DNA of 21,724 bases from Chloroflexia bacterium (GTDB taxonomy: Bacteria > Chloroflexota > Chloroflexia > Thermomicrobiales > JALYUS01), in NCBI GenBank assembly GCA_025924435.1, contig JAICIL010000032.1, forward strand, positions 1-21,724. The letters are read 5' to 3'. The notes under the pieces are model-generated. The model was given only the letters and a program-made list of their open reading frames with translations, was not told the DNA's origin and did not search any database. The position numbers and the translations under genes were made by a program. Positions 8,048-15,321 of the stretch are shown one piece after another; position 1 is the stretch's first letter; each line of letters opens with the position of its first letter.

Positions 8048-9463
8048 ATGAGCCTCGCAACCTCCGCGACCCGGATCGCCACGCGCGACGAACTCGCCGA
8101 CGCCTGCGAGCGCATCTGGGATGTGGCGTGGGCGATGGGCCTGCGCCCCTTCCCGATGCATTACGAGATCGTGCCCTCTTCCATCCTGTACGAATTTGGC
8201 GCGTACGGCCTGCCGGGCCGCTTCTCCCACTGGACGCACGGCAAGGCGTACCACCAGATGAAGACGATGTACGACTACGGCCTCTCGAAGATCTACGAAC
8301 TCGTCATCAACACGAATCCCTGCTACGCCTTCCTGCTCGACACGAACGGCTTCGTGCAGAACAAGATGATCATCGCGCATGTGCTGGCGCACTCGGATTA
8401 CTTCGCGAACAACGCCTACTACGCGCGCACCTCGCGCCACATGCTGGAAACAGTCTCGGTGAACGCCGGCCGCCTGCGCCAGTACGAGTACGAGCACGGC
8501 AAGGAGGCGGTGGAGTCCGTCCTCGATGCCGTGCTCGCCATTCAGGAGCATGTCGAGGCGGGCGTGGATACGTACAAACGCCGCCCGCTCTACAACGATG
8601 ATGGGCGACCGGAGCCGGCGCGGCGGTCGGATCGGAAGAAAGAGGGGCCGTATGACGACATCTGGAAGCGGGACGAACCCGACCCGCTGATCCCGATTGC
8701 GGGGCGGCCAACCGGCGACCCGGCGCGCGATCTGCTCCTCTTCATCAGCGAGCACGCGCCCGCATTGGAGGAGTGGCAGCGGGACATCGTGCAGATCATC
8801 CGCGCGGAGATGCTCTATTTCCTGCCGCAGATGCAGACGAAAATCTGCAACGAGGGCTGGGCGTCGTACTGGCACGTCCGCATCATGCGCGAACTCGACC
8901 TCACCGATGATGAGGTGATCGCCTTCGCGGACCTGCACGCCGGCGTCTTGCAGCCCTCGCCCAAGCGCATCAACCCCTATTTCCTCGGCTACAAGCTCCT
9001 TGAAGACATCGAGCGGCGCTTTTCCGATGGCGGCAAGGACATGGACGGCGCGCGGGCAAAACTCTTCGAGGTGCGGGAGATCGAGAATGATGCTTCGCTG
9101 CTGCGCAACTACCTGACGCGCGAACTCTGCGACGATCTCGATCTCTACGTCTACGGGCAGGAAGGCGACGATATCGTCGTCACCGACAAGGATTGGGAGA
9201 AAGTCCGCGACATGCTCGTCGGCGAATTGACGACGCACGGCAAGCCGCTGATCGTCGCCGACGACGGCGATTATCGGGGCAACCGCGAGTTGTATCTGCG
9301 CCACTCGTGGGAAGGGCGCGATCTCGACCTGGGGTACGCCGAGCGCGTGCTCGAATACGTCGGCAAACTCTGGGGCCGCACCGTCCATCTGGAGACGAAC
9401 AACGGCGGCAATCAGGCCGTCCTCTCGTGGGATGCGCAAGACGGCCACCGCCGCAAGACGTGA
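8048..9463 (+). CDS. spoVR: SpoVR family protein
   Basis: The 471-residue protein is a full-length SpoVR family member (YcgB in E. coli), close to the Bacillus SpoVR length. Family hallmarks include WAMGLRPFPMHYEIVP near the N-terminus, YELVINTNPCYAFLLD, and the invariant NEGWASYWH around residue 265. The biochemical function is unknown; in Bacillus it affects spore cortex formation, and in non-sporulating bacteria it belongs to the stationary-phase trio with PrkA and YhbH. The ATG at 8048 follows AAGGGG by about 7 bases and lies 11 bases after yhbH, so the genes are co-transcribed. No other sporulation gene is visible here, so the cassette does not prove that the organism sporulates. Confidence 0.96.
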   Translation: MSLATSATRIATRDELADACERIWDVAWAMGLRPFPMHYEIVPSSILYEFGAYGLPGRFSHWTHGKAYHQMKTMYDYGLSKIYELVINTNPCYAFLLDTNGFVQNKMIIAHVLAHSDYFANNAYYARTSRHMLETVSVNAGRLRQYEYEHGKEAVESVLDAVLAIQEHVEAGVDTYKRRPLYNDDGRPEPARRSDRKKEGPYDDIWKRDEPDPLIPIAGRPTGDPARDLLLFISEHAPALEEWQRDIVQIIRAEMLYFLPQMQTKICNEGWASYWHVRIMRELDLTDDEVIAFADLHAGVLQPSPKRINPYFLGYKLLEDIERRFSDGGKDMDGARAKLFEVREIENDASLLRNYLTRELCDDLDLYVYGQEGDDIVVTDKDWEKVRDMLVGELTTHGKPLIVADDGDYRGNRELYLRHSWEGRDLDLGYAERVLEYVGKLWGRTVHLETNNGGNQAVLSWDAQDGHRRKT

Positions 9464-9496
9464 TAGGTTTTCCGATAGACATGGGCCTGATGCCTG

Positions 9497-9594
9497 CGTA
9501 GGGGCGATTCCGTGAATCGCCCTCCCCGGAGCATCCATGCCTCTTCCGGGCCATCCTGCCGCCGCAACAGGGCGATTCACGAATCGCCCCTACG
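9497..9594. repeat. Palindromic GGCGATTC repeat between convergent genes
   Basis: The arm at 9497-9523 is the reverse complement of 9569-9594 apart from one missing base. Each arm is itself a palindrome (GGCGATTC facing GAATCGCC), so cruciform or double-hairpin folding is possible. It fills most of the gap between spoVR and aroE, which converge, and may terminate both transcripts. Confidence 0.8.
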
Positions 9595-9613
9595 GAACGG
9601 ATGAAGAGACTAT

Positions 9614-10453
9614 TTACGCTCCGCGTGCGTCCCGCGCCGCCTGCCACATCACATCGAGCGGCGCGGCGCGACCCGTCCACGCCTCCCAGGCGAGCGCGCC
9701 CTGATGAACGAGCATGCCGAGGCCGCCCACGGCGCGCAGGCCCCGCCGCTGCGCGGCGCGCAGGAGTGCGGTGGGGCGGTAGATGAGATCGTAGACGGCC
9801 GCCGTCGGCGGCAGGAGGTCGAGCGTATCGGCGGCGATGGGTGTCTCATCGCCGTGCAATCCCGCCGAGGTGGCATTGATAAGCAGCGCGGTATCGGGCA
9901 GCAACGCGGCGAGGTCGCGGCGTGCGATGCCTGTCGCGGTCGCAATCGCCGGATATTGGCGCCGAATGGCCGAGGCGCGCTCCGGCGTGCGGTTCGCGAT
10001 CACGAGCCGTCCGACGCCCATCCCCGCGAGCGCAGCGGCGACGCCGCGCGCCGCGCCGCCCGCGCCGAGCAGCACGATTTGGCGACCCTCAATCGCGATG
10101 CCTTGCGCGCGCAGATCCGCCGCGAAACCGGGCACGTCGGTGTTCAGCCCCGTCAGCCTCCCGTCATCGTTGACGATGGTATTGACCGCGCCGAGCGCGC
10201 GGGCCTCGTCACTGAGCGCATCGAGGAAGGGCAGGACGTCCTGCTTGTACGGCACGGTGACATTCGCGCCATAGACATCGCGCGCGCGCAGGGCAGCGAC
10301 GGTGGCAGCGAGGTCTCCCGGCAGCACATCCGCGAGGTTATACGTCGCGTCTATGCCGGCGGCGCGGAAGGCGGCATTATGGAAGACCGGCGAGAGGCTA
10401 TGGCCGAGCGGGTGGCCGATCAAGAACGCGCGTTTCGGCCCCGTCATCGCCAT
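9614..10453 (-). CDS. aroE: Shikimate dehydrogenase
   Basis: The 279-residue enzyme reduces 3-dehydroshikimate to shikimate with NADPH in the chorismate pathway. The shikimate-binding motif GHPLGHSLSP is at residues 13-22 with the paired serines S19 and S21, the catalytic lysine is K70 in NVTVPYKQ, the catalytic aspartate is D106 in NTDVPGF, and the NADP-binding loop is GAGGA at 130-134 with NRT after it. The conserved glutamine is in GMLVHQGALAWE near the C-terminus. The ATG at 10453 shares one base with the mltG stop (TGATG), so translation is probably coupled; GTG at 10456 and ATG at 10447 are alternatives, and no clear ribosome-binding site is seen. It is the last gene of the mltG-aroE operon. 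Confidence 0.96.
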   Translation of the reverse strand: MAMTGPKRAFLIGHPLGHSLSPVFHNAAFRAAGIDATYNLADVLPGDLAATVAALRARDVYGANVTVPYKQDVLPFLDALSDEARALGAVNTIVNDDGRLTGLNTDVPGFAADLRAQGIAIEGRQIVLLGAGGAARGVAAALAGMGVGRLVIANRTPERASAIRRQYPAIATATGIARRDLAALLPDTALLINATSAGLHGDETPIAADTLDLLPPTAAVYDLIYRPTALLRAAQRRGLRAVGGLGMLVHQGALAWEAWTGRAAPLDVMWQAARDARGA

Positions 10454-11547
10454 CACGGCGTCAGGTACTTGCGCTTGTTCGCTTCCTGCTCGGCGTCCGT
10501 CTTCGCGAAGGCGTGCGTGCCCGAACCGTCGTTCTTCGCGACGAAGAAGAGGAAGTCGGTGCTCGACGGGGTGAGCGCCGCGATGATGGACTTCAGGCTG
10601 GGGCTACAGATCGGCGTCGGCGGCAGCGCGCCCGTCTTGTTCGACGGGTTCGGGTAGGTGTTGTAGGCGTTATCGGTGTTCAGGTCGTTCTGCGTCAGGT
10701 CCTTCTTCCACCACTGCGCCTCATTGCCGACGGCGTACTGCACGGTCGGGTCGGCCTGGAGCGGCAGCGCGACGGGCTTGGTCTTCAAACGATTGTAGTA
10801 GACCGAGGCGATGTCCGCGCGGTCGGTGTCAGAACCCGCCTCGCGCTCGACGATCGAGGCGATGATGAGCGCCTGGTACGCATTCAGACCGTTCGGCCCG
10901 GAGCCACGCACCGGCGCGGGCTGCGTATCGAGCGCCGTCTTCCAGCGCGTCTGGAAATTATCGAGCATGGATTTGATCACCGTATTCGCGTCCGCGTCCA
11001 GGGTGAACTTGTACGTGTCGGGGAAGAGGAAGCCTTCGAGGCTCGCACCCTGCGGGCGATCCTTGAGGAAGTCGTAGTTCCATGTGCCTGTCTTTGCCGC
11101 GTTCAGGAAGTCCGCCGCCGCCGTGCCGAGGCCCGCGTCCCGCAGGATGGCCGGTATCTGCTCCATCCGCACGCCCTCCGGGATGCGCACGCTCACCTCA
11201 TCGGGTGCGGTGACGACCACCTCGGTGCCCGAAAGACGGTTGACGATCTGGGAGAGCGACATGCCTTTCTGGAGCGTGTAGGTGCCTTCCTGGAAGAGTT
11301 TGGCTTTTTGGTTGACGAAGACGTAGAGGCGGAAAATGTTGGCGTCGGAAATCAACCCCTTCGCCTTCAGGTCCTTGCCGATGGAGGCGACGGATTCGTT
11401 CTTCTGGATGTCCACGTTGATGCTCTGCCCGGTCGGCTTCGCGGCGCCGGCCTTGGAATAGTCGTATGCGGCGCGCGCGCCGACGAGCGTCAGCCCCGCG
11501 AGTACGACGATTGCGCCGATCTTGATCGCCTGGATGAGAAAGCGCAC
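10453..11547 (-). CDS. mltG: Endolytic murein transglycosylase MltG (YceG)
   Basis: The 364-residue membrane protein cleaves nascent glycan strands and helps set peptidoglycan chain length. A short cytoplasmic start is followed by one transmembrane helix (about residues 7-25), a LysM-like region, and the YceG catalytic domain. The catalytic glutamate lies in ASIVEREAG (E234/E236). Other family motifs are LPLQADPTVQYAVG, YNTYPNPSNKTGALPPTPI and the ending DFLFFVAKNDGSGTHAFAKT. The usual NPG after PPTPI reads CSPS here. Start: GTG at 11547 lies about 10 bases after GGGAGG and places the helix at the N-terminus; longer in-frame extensions to 12141 are not conserved-looking. It overlaps aroE by one base. 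Confidence 0.93.
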   Translation of the reverse strand: MRFLIQAIKIGAIVVLAGLTLVGARAAYDYSKAGAAKPTGQSINVDIQKNESVASIGKDLKAKGLISDANIFRLYVFVNQKAKLFQEGTYTLQKGMSLSQIVNRLSGTEVVVTAPDEVSVRIPEGVRMEQIPAILRDAGLGTAAADFLNAAKTGTWNYDFLKDRPQGASLEGFLFPDTYKFTLDADANTVIKSMLDNFQTRWKTALDTQPAPVRGSGPNGLNAYQALIIASIVEREAGSDTDRADIASVYYNRLKTKPVALPLQADPTVQYAVGNEAQWWKKDLTQNDLNTDNAYNTYPNPSNKTGALPPTPICSPSLKSIIAALTPSSTDFLFFVAKNDGSGTHAFAKTDAEQEANKRKYLTP

Positions 11548-11648
11548 GACGACGAAACCTCCCACGGACCCGAACTCCCGCGACCGCACGGCGCGGGGAT
11601 ATGATGAGACCACGCCGGGCATCCTAGCAAATTGGCGCATCGCGCGCA

Positions 11649-11719
11649 AAAAGAGCCTGCCCCGGACACACCATCGTGGATAGGCACGATAGCATCTCGC
11701 GGAGCAGGCGATCCGGGCC
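11649..11719 (-). ncRNA. Candidate attenuator or small RNA in the mltG leader
   Basis: On the minus strand the order is CCCGGA (11717-11712), GCCTGC (11709-11704), a hairpin ATCGTG/CACGAT (11690-11685 with 11678-11673), TCCGGG (11666-11661), GCAGGC (11660-11655), then TCTTTTTG. The first and fourth segments pair, and the second and fifth pair, but the two pairings cross. They are therefore either mutually exclusive (antiterminator against terminator) or form a pseudoknot. The start predicted from TACACT at 11731-11726 falls at the first segment. I do not recognise a known riboswitch class. It could also be a free RNA of about 70 bases ending at the T-run, roughly 100 bases before the mltG start. 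Confidence 0.4.
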
Positions 11720-11725
11720 GACTGG

Positions 11726-11731
11726 AGTGTA
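11726..11731 (-). promoter_or_regulatory. Candidate -10 element for mltG leader
   Basis: TACACT on the minus strand would start transcription near 11719, right where the structured leader begins. The -35 position reads GGGGGT, a poor match. Confidence 0.35.
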
Positions 11732-11919
11732 CCGGAAGGGAGAGGCACACCCCCGCCGAAATCCGAGTTTGTCGGTAGCGGCGGCGCTGCGACCACGCCA
11801 CCCGCATCCCCACACCACGCATCATAGCGGGCGTGCCGTCGCGGCACTATGGACAGCGCGACGAAAGATGCGTGCCGTATTCGTGCAACGGTACAACGTG
11901 CATAGTGCGCGGGACACGA

Positions 11920-11925
11920 TACACT
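11920..11925 (+). promoter_or_regulatory. Candidate -10 element for pucR
   Basis: TACACT lies 91 bases before the preferred pucR start at 12011 and only 7 bases before an in-frame ATG at 11933. A leaderless longer form is therefore possible. No good -35 is seen. Apart from this element and the mltG leader, the divergent mltG-pucR region (11548-12010) shows no gene. Confidence 0.35.
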
Positions 11926-12010
11926 ATGGCCGATGGCATTCCGCGTGTTGTCGCCCAGTGTTGCCGAGAAATTCTGTGCGATTACACAATCGTCTGTCAG
12001 GCAGGTGCCC

Positions 12011-13651
12011 ATGATCGCTCCCCCCACGCCCGCGTTTCTCGCGATCCGCGATCTCTGTCGGCGCGACAGCCGCCTGAGTGTCCGACTGCCCGTCGGGGTG
12101 GAGCGCGCGACGGTCAGCGACGCGACCGCGGTTGATATCACCTACGCGATGACGATGCGCCCGCTCCCCCCGTTCCTGCGCCCGCTGCATGGCGGCGAGT
12201 TGATCCTGATGCCCCGGCGGATTTGGCCCGATGTGGCGGCGTATGCCGGCAATCTGGTGGCGGATTTGGGGCGCAACGGCGTCTCCGCGATTGTCCTCGA
12301 ACCGGATCATCCGCTGGCGTCGCGCGAGATGCAGGAGAATATCGCCGTCATCGTCGCCGATGTCGCGGTGGACGCCGTACTGGAAAGCCATCTCAACGCG
12401 CTGATCCAGACGCGCGGCAGCGACCTCTACCGCCTGACGACCGATCTCGACCGCCGCCTCACCGGCATCAGCGCGCACACGGACGCGCTGCCCGCCCTGC
12501 TCGCGACGGCGGCGGAAGTCTCGGCGCGCGGCGCGCTGCTCACCGACACCGCCGGCCTGCCCATCGCGCTCGCGGGCAACGCGACGCCGGGCTACGTGGA
12601 TGAACTGGCCCGGCAGGCCGCCCGCGCGCACGGTCGCACGCTGATCGTGCAGGCGCCGGACGGCGATGGGCGGCTCGTCACGCCCGTGCGCACCGCCGAG
12701 GGCGTGCGGGGGTATCTCTCGCTGACGGCGGGCCGCGCGGCATTCACGGAGACGGACCGGCTGATCGCCGAGCGGACGGCGTACGCCTGCTCGTTCTCCT
12801 TGATGCATGTCGGCCCGGCGCCGCCCGCGATCCGGCAACTCGGCCCGACGCCCGCCGAGATGGAGCGGTCGCTCCGCAATCTGCTGCTGGGCAAATTGGA
12901 GACGGAATCGGCGGCGCTGGCGGAATGCCGCGCCATCGGCCTCGACCCGCATCGCGGCACCGCCGTGCTGCTCGCCGCGCCGCCGCCGGACGCGGAATCG
13001 CTCGGTGTGATCCGCACGGCGCTGGAGGGCGCGGTCGCGGCGTGGCAGCCGCGCGCCTTTGTCATGGAACTCGGCGAGGTGAGCGCGATCGCCGTGCTCT
13101 TCCCGGTCGTGGACGGCGAGGCGTCGCGCCGGAAGGTGGTGGAGGCGGGGCGGCGGTTGGCCGAGGAATGCGGCCTGACCGGCGTCGCGGTCGGCATCAG
13201 CGACCGGCATGTCGGGTGGCGCGGGATCGCGCAGGGGTTCCGGCAGGCATATTTCGCCTTGCGGCTCGGCGCGACCGCCGCCGTGCCGCAGGCGGTGGTG
13301 GACAGCGGCGCGGCGGGCGATCTCGGCATTTATCGCTTGCTCTATCCGCTCTGGCAATCGGACGGCTTGGCCGCGTTCTCGGACGAGGTGCTCGGCGGGT
13401 TGCTCGCGTACGATGAGAAGCGGGGCGGCGGCCTCGTTCAGACGCTGGAGGCGTACCTCGATCTCGGCGGCGGGATGCAGGAGATCGCCGATCGCCTCTT
13501 CATCCACCGCAACAGCCTCATCTACCGGCTCCGACGGATCGAGGAACTGACCGGGCGCATCCTCGCGGACCCGCACGACCGCCTCTTGCTGCATCTCGCG
13601 CTCAAGGTGCGCCAGATGCCGGATGCGCCGCCGGTGCGTGCCGCGCGCTAA
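12011..13651 (+). CDS. PucR/CdaR family transcriptional regulator
   Basis: The 546-residue protein has the layout of PucR-type activators. The N-terminal ligand-sensing PucR region covers about residues 8-130 and contains GGELILMP. The middle is a CdaR/GGDEF-like region. At the C-terminus is a helix-turn-helix of the PucR type: QTLEAYLDLGGGMQEIADRL, then FIHRNSLIYRLRRIEELTGR, at about residues 475-520. Family members respond to small nitrogen or carbon metabolites such as purine breakdown products, GABA or sugar acids. The glutamine synthetase 108 bases downstream on the same strand is the natural target or operon partner. The start at 12011 has a GCAGG-type site close by; ATG at 11933 would add 26 residues without family resemblance but suits a leaderless transcript. 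Confidence 0.88.
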   Translation: MIAPPTPAFLAIRDLCRRDSRLSVRLPVGVERATVSDATAVDITYAMTMRPLPPFLRPLHGGELILMPRRIWPDVAAYAGNLVADLGRNGVSAIVLEPDHPLASREMQENIAVIVADVAVDAVLESHLNALIQTRGSDLYRLTTDLDRRLTGISAHTDALPALLATAAEVSARGALLTDTAGLPIALAGNATPGYVDELARQAARAHGRTLIVQAPDGDGRLVTPVRTAEGVRGYLSLTAGRAAFTETDRLIAERTAYACSFSLMHVGPAPPAIRQLGPTPAEMERSLRNLLLGKLETESAALAECRAIGLDPHRGTAVLLAAPPPDAESLGVIRTALEGAVAAWQPRAFVMELGEVSAIAVLFPVVDGEASRRKVVEAGRRLAEECGLTGVAVGISDRHVGWRGIAQGFRQAYFALRLGATAAVPQAVVDSGAAGDLGIYRLLYPLWQSDGLAAFSDEVLGGLLAYDEKRGGGLVQTLEAYLDLGGGMQEIADRLFIHRNSLIYRLRRIEELTGRILADPHDRLLLHLALKVRQMPDAPPVRAAR

Positions 13652-13679
13652 CGCGGATTTCATTCGTGCAGTGTTGGCA

Positions 13680-13731
13680 GTGGCGGGCTTCAGCCTGCCG
13701 CAGCAACGGGAGGCAGGCTGAAGCCCGCCAC
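13680..13731. repeat. Perfect 20-bp inverted repeat between pucR and the glutamine synthetase
   Basis: Positions 13680-13699 pair perfectly with 13712-13731 around a 12-base loop; the arm core is GGCGGGCTTCAGCCTGCC. It is REP-like, with relatives suggested at the left window edge. Without a T-run it may cause pausing, transcript stabilisation or partial termination before the downstream gene. Confidence 0.85.
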
Positions 13732-13759
13732 CACCGGGAAAACAGGGGAGTGTGATCCT

Positions 13760-15154
13760 ATGGCAGCGACGGAAGCGACGATCAAAGGGAAGGCCGCCAC
13801 CGACCTCTCGCACAGCGGCAATACGATGACACCGGCCGCTGTGTTGAATCGCGCGCAGGAGGCGAGCGTCGAGTTCGTGGACCTGCAATTCATTGACATC
13901 CTCGGCATGGTGAAGAGTGTCACGATTTCGGTGGAGCAGTTGCCCACGGTGATTGCGCGGGGCATGTGGTTCGATGGCTCGTCCATCGAGGGGACGACAC
14001 GCATCGCGGAGCGGGACATGTATCTGATCCCCGACCTCGCGACCTTCGCGATCGTGCCGTGGACGGAGGCGGGCGGCGTGACGGCCCGCCTGCTCTGCGG
14101 CGTGCATCGGCCGGACGGCGAGCCGTTCCTCGGCGATCCTCGCGCCGTCCTGACGCGTCAACTCGAACGGGCGCGCGCGCTCGGCTACACCTACGCCGTC
14201 GCGCCGGAGGTCGAATTCTTCCTGCTGCGGCGCGACGGCGAGCGGATTCGCCCGCCGGAGGGGGACAGCGGCGGCTATTTCGATTCCGCCGGTGGGGCGG
14301 CGGCGGCGGTGCAGCGCGATGTCGTCCGGCTGATCCGCGAGATGGGCATCCGCACCGAGGCGTACCACCACGAAGTCTCGGTCGGGCAGTACGAGATTGA
14401 CTTCCCGACGGACGGCGCGCTGCGGACGGCGGATGGCCTGATCACCTTCCGCACGGCGATGAAGGCGGTCGCGGCCCGGCGCGACCTGCACGCGACGTTC
14501 ATGCCGAAGCCGATTGCCGGCCTCAACGGCTCCGGGTTGCATGTCCATCAGCGGCTCGACGATCTCGATTCGGGCCGGAGCGCCTTCACCGACGAATCCG
14601 ACCCGTACGGCCTCTCCGAGACCGCGCGGGCGTTCATGGCCGGGCAATTGGCGCACGCGCGCGGGATGTCGGCGGTCCTCTCGCCGCTCGTCAATTCGTA
14701 TCGCCGCTTCGTGCCGGGGCACGAGGCGCCGGTCTTCCTGATCTGGGCGCGCGTCAATCACGAGGCATTAATCCGCGTCCCGGCGGACACCGGGCCGCAA
14801 CACGCCGGTCAGATCGAACTGCGTTGCCCCGACCCCGCCGCGAACCCCTACCTCGCCTTCGCGGTGATGCTCGCCGCCGGATTGGACGGCATCGAACGGA
14901 ACCTCTCGCTCCCCGAACCGTCCGAGGAGAGCCTGTACAGCGTCTCCGACGAAGCGTTGCGTTCCCGCAATGTCGGCATGCTGCCGATGACGCTGGGCGA
15001 GGCGATTATCGAGTTGGAACTCGATCCCGTCATCCGGGAGGCGCTCGGCGATCATGTGTACGAGCGCTACGTCTCGGCGTTGCGCCAGCAGTGGTACGAC
15101 TACCGCAAATGCATCAGCCAGTGGGAGATCGAACACTATCTCGAAGCGTACTAG
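13760..15154 (+). CDS. Type I glutamine synthetase
   Basis: The 464-residue enzyme belongs to the GS-I superfamily, which couples glutamate, ammonia and ATP to glutamine. The beta-grasp domain contains VDLQFIDILGMVKSVTI and MWFDGSSIEGTTRIAERD (about 69-86). The catalytic domain has VAPEVEFFL, HHEVSVGQYEID, ATFMPKPIAGLNGSGLHVH, NSYRRFVPGHEAP and IELRCPDPAANPYLAF. No GS-I-beta adenylylation tyrosine motif is seen, and the length and ending resemble the I-alpha group. Where typical enzymes have Arg just before I/V-E-x-R, this one has Gln in HAGQIELR, so a glutamine synthetase-like ligase (for example on polyamines) is possible. GGGGAG precedes the ATG by 8 bases; ATG at 13829 is an alternative. 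It lies beside a PucR regulator and converges with gltB. Confidence 0.9.
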   Translation: MAATEATIKGKAATDLSHSGNTMTPAAVLNRAQEASVEFVDLQFIDILGMVKSVTISVEQLPTVIARGMWFDGSSIEGTTRIAERDMYLIPDLATFAIVPWTEAGGVTARLLCGVHRPDGEPFLGDPRAVLTRQLERARALGYTYAVAPEVEFFLLRRDGERIRPPEGDSGGYFDSAGGAAAAVQRDVVRLIREMGIRTEAYHHEVSVGQYEIDFPTDGALRTADGLITFRTAMKAVAARRDLHATFMPKPIAGLNGSGLHVHQRLDDLDSGRSAFTDESDPYGLSETARAFMAGQLAHARGMSAVLSPLVNSYRRFVPGHEAPVFLIWARVNHEALIRVPADTGPQHAGQIELRCPDPAANPYLAFAVMLAAGLDGIERNLSLPEPSEESLYSVSDEALRSRNVGMLPMTLGEAIIELELDPVIREALGDHVYERYVSALRQQWYDYRKCISQWEIEHYLEAY

Positions 15155-15169
15155 CGAGGACGAGGGGAA

Positions 15170-15320
15170 GGGCTGAGGACTGAGGACTGAGGACTGAGTC
15201 CCCCGCCGTCGCTGCCCTCGGCGCACCCGGTGTCGCTCGTCTCCCGAACCGTGACCCTCGCCCCTCGCTCTCCGCAACGGCTGCACATGCGACGTTCTCA
15301 GCCCTCAGTCCTCAGTCCTC
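15170..15320. repeat. Heptamer repeats flanking the gap between the synthetase and gltB
   Basis: About four 7-bp units (GGACTGA phase) at 15170-15198 face an inverted set at 15297-15320, separated by about 100 bases without a gene. The right arm ends one base before the gltB stop codon. The arrangement resembles the shorter inverted pair at 6734-6786. Confidence 0.8.
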
Positions 15321-15321
15321 G

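Noticed and set aside
11641..11731. tRNA gene in the mltG-pucR gap
   Set aside because: The hairpins do not form a cloverleaf, and no TpsiC-type GGTTCGAATCC or CCA end is present on either strand.
11975..11988. CRP-like dyad TGTG-N6-CACA before pucR
   Set aside because: The arms are only 4 bp and the spacing is 2 bases shorter than a CRP site; this is likely by chance.
11924..14761. Very long minus-strand frame (945 codons) across pucR and the glutamine synthetase
   Set aside because: It covers two well-supported genes on the other strand, with an Arg/His-rich composition typical of a codon-bias shadow.
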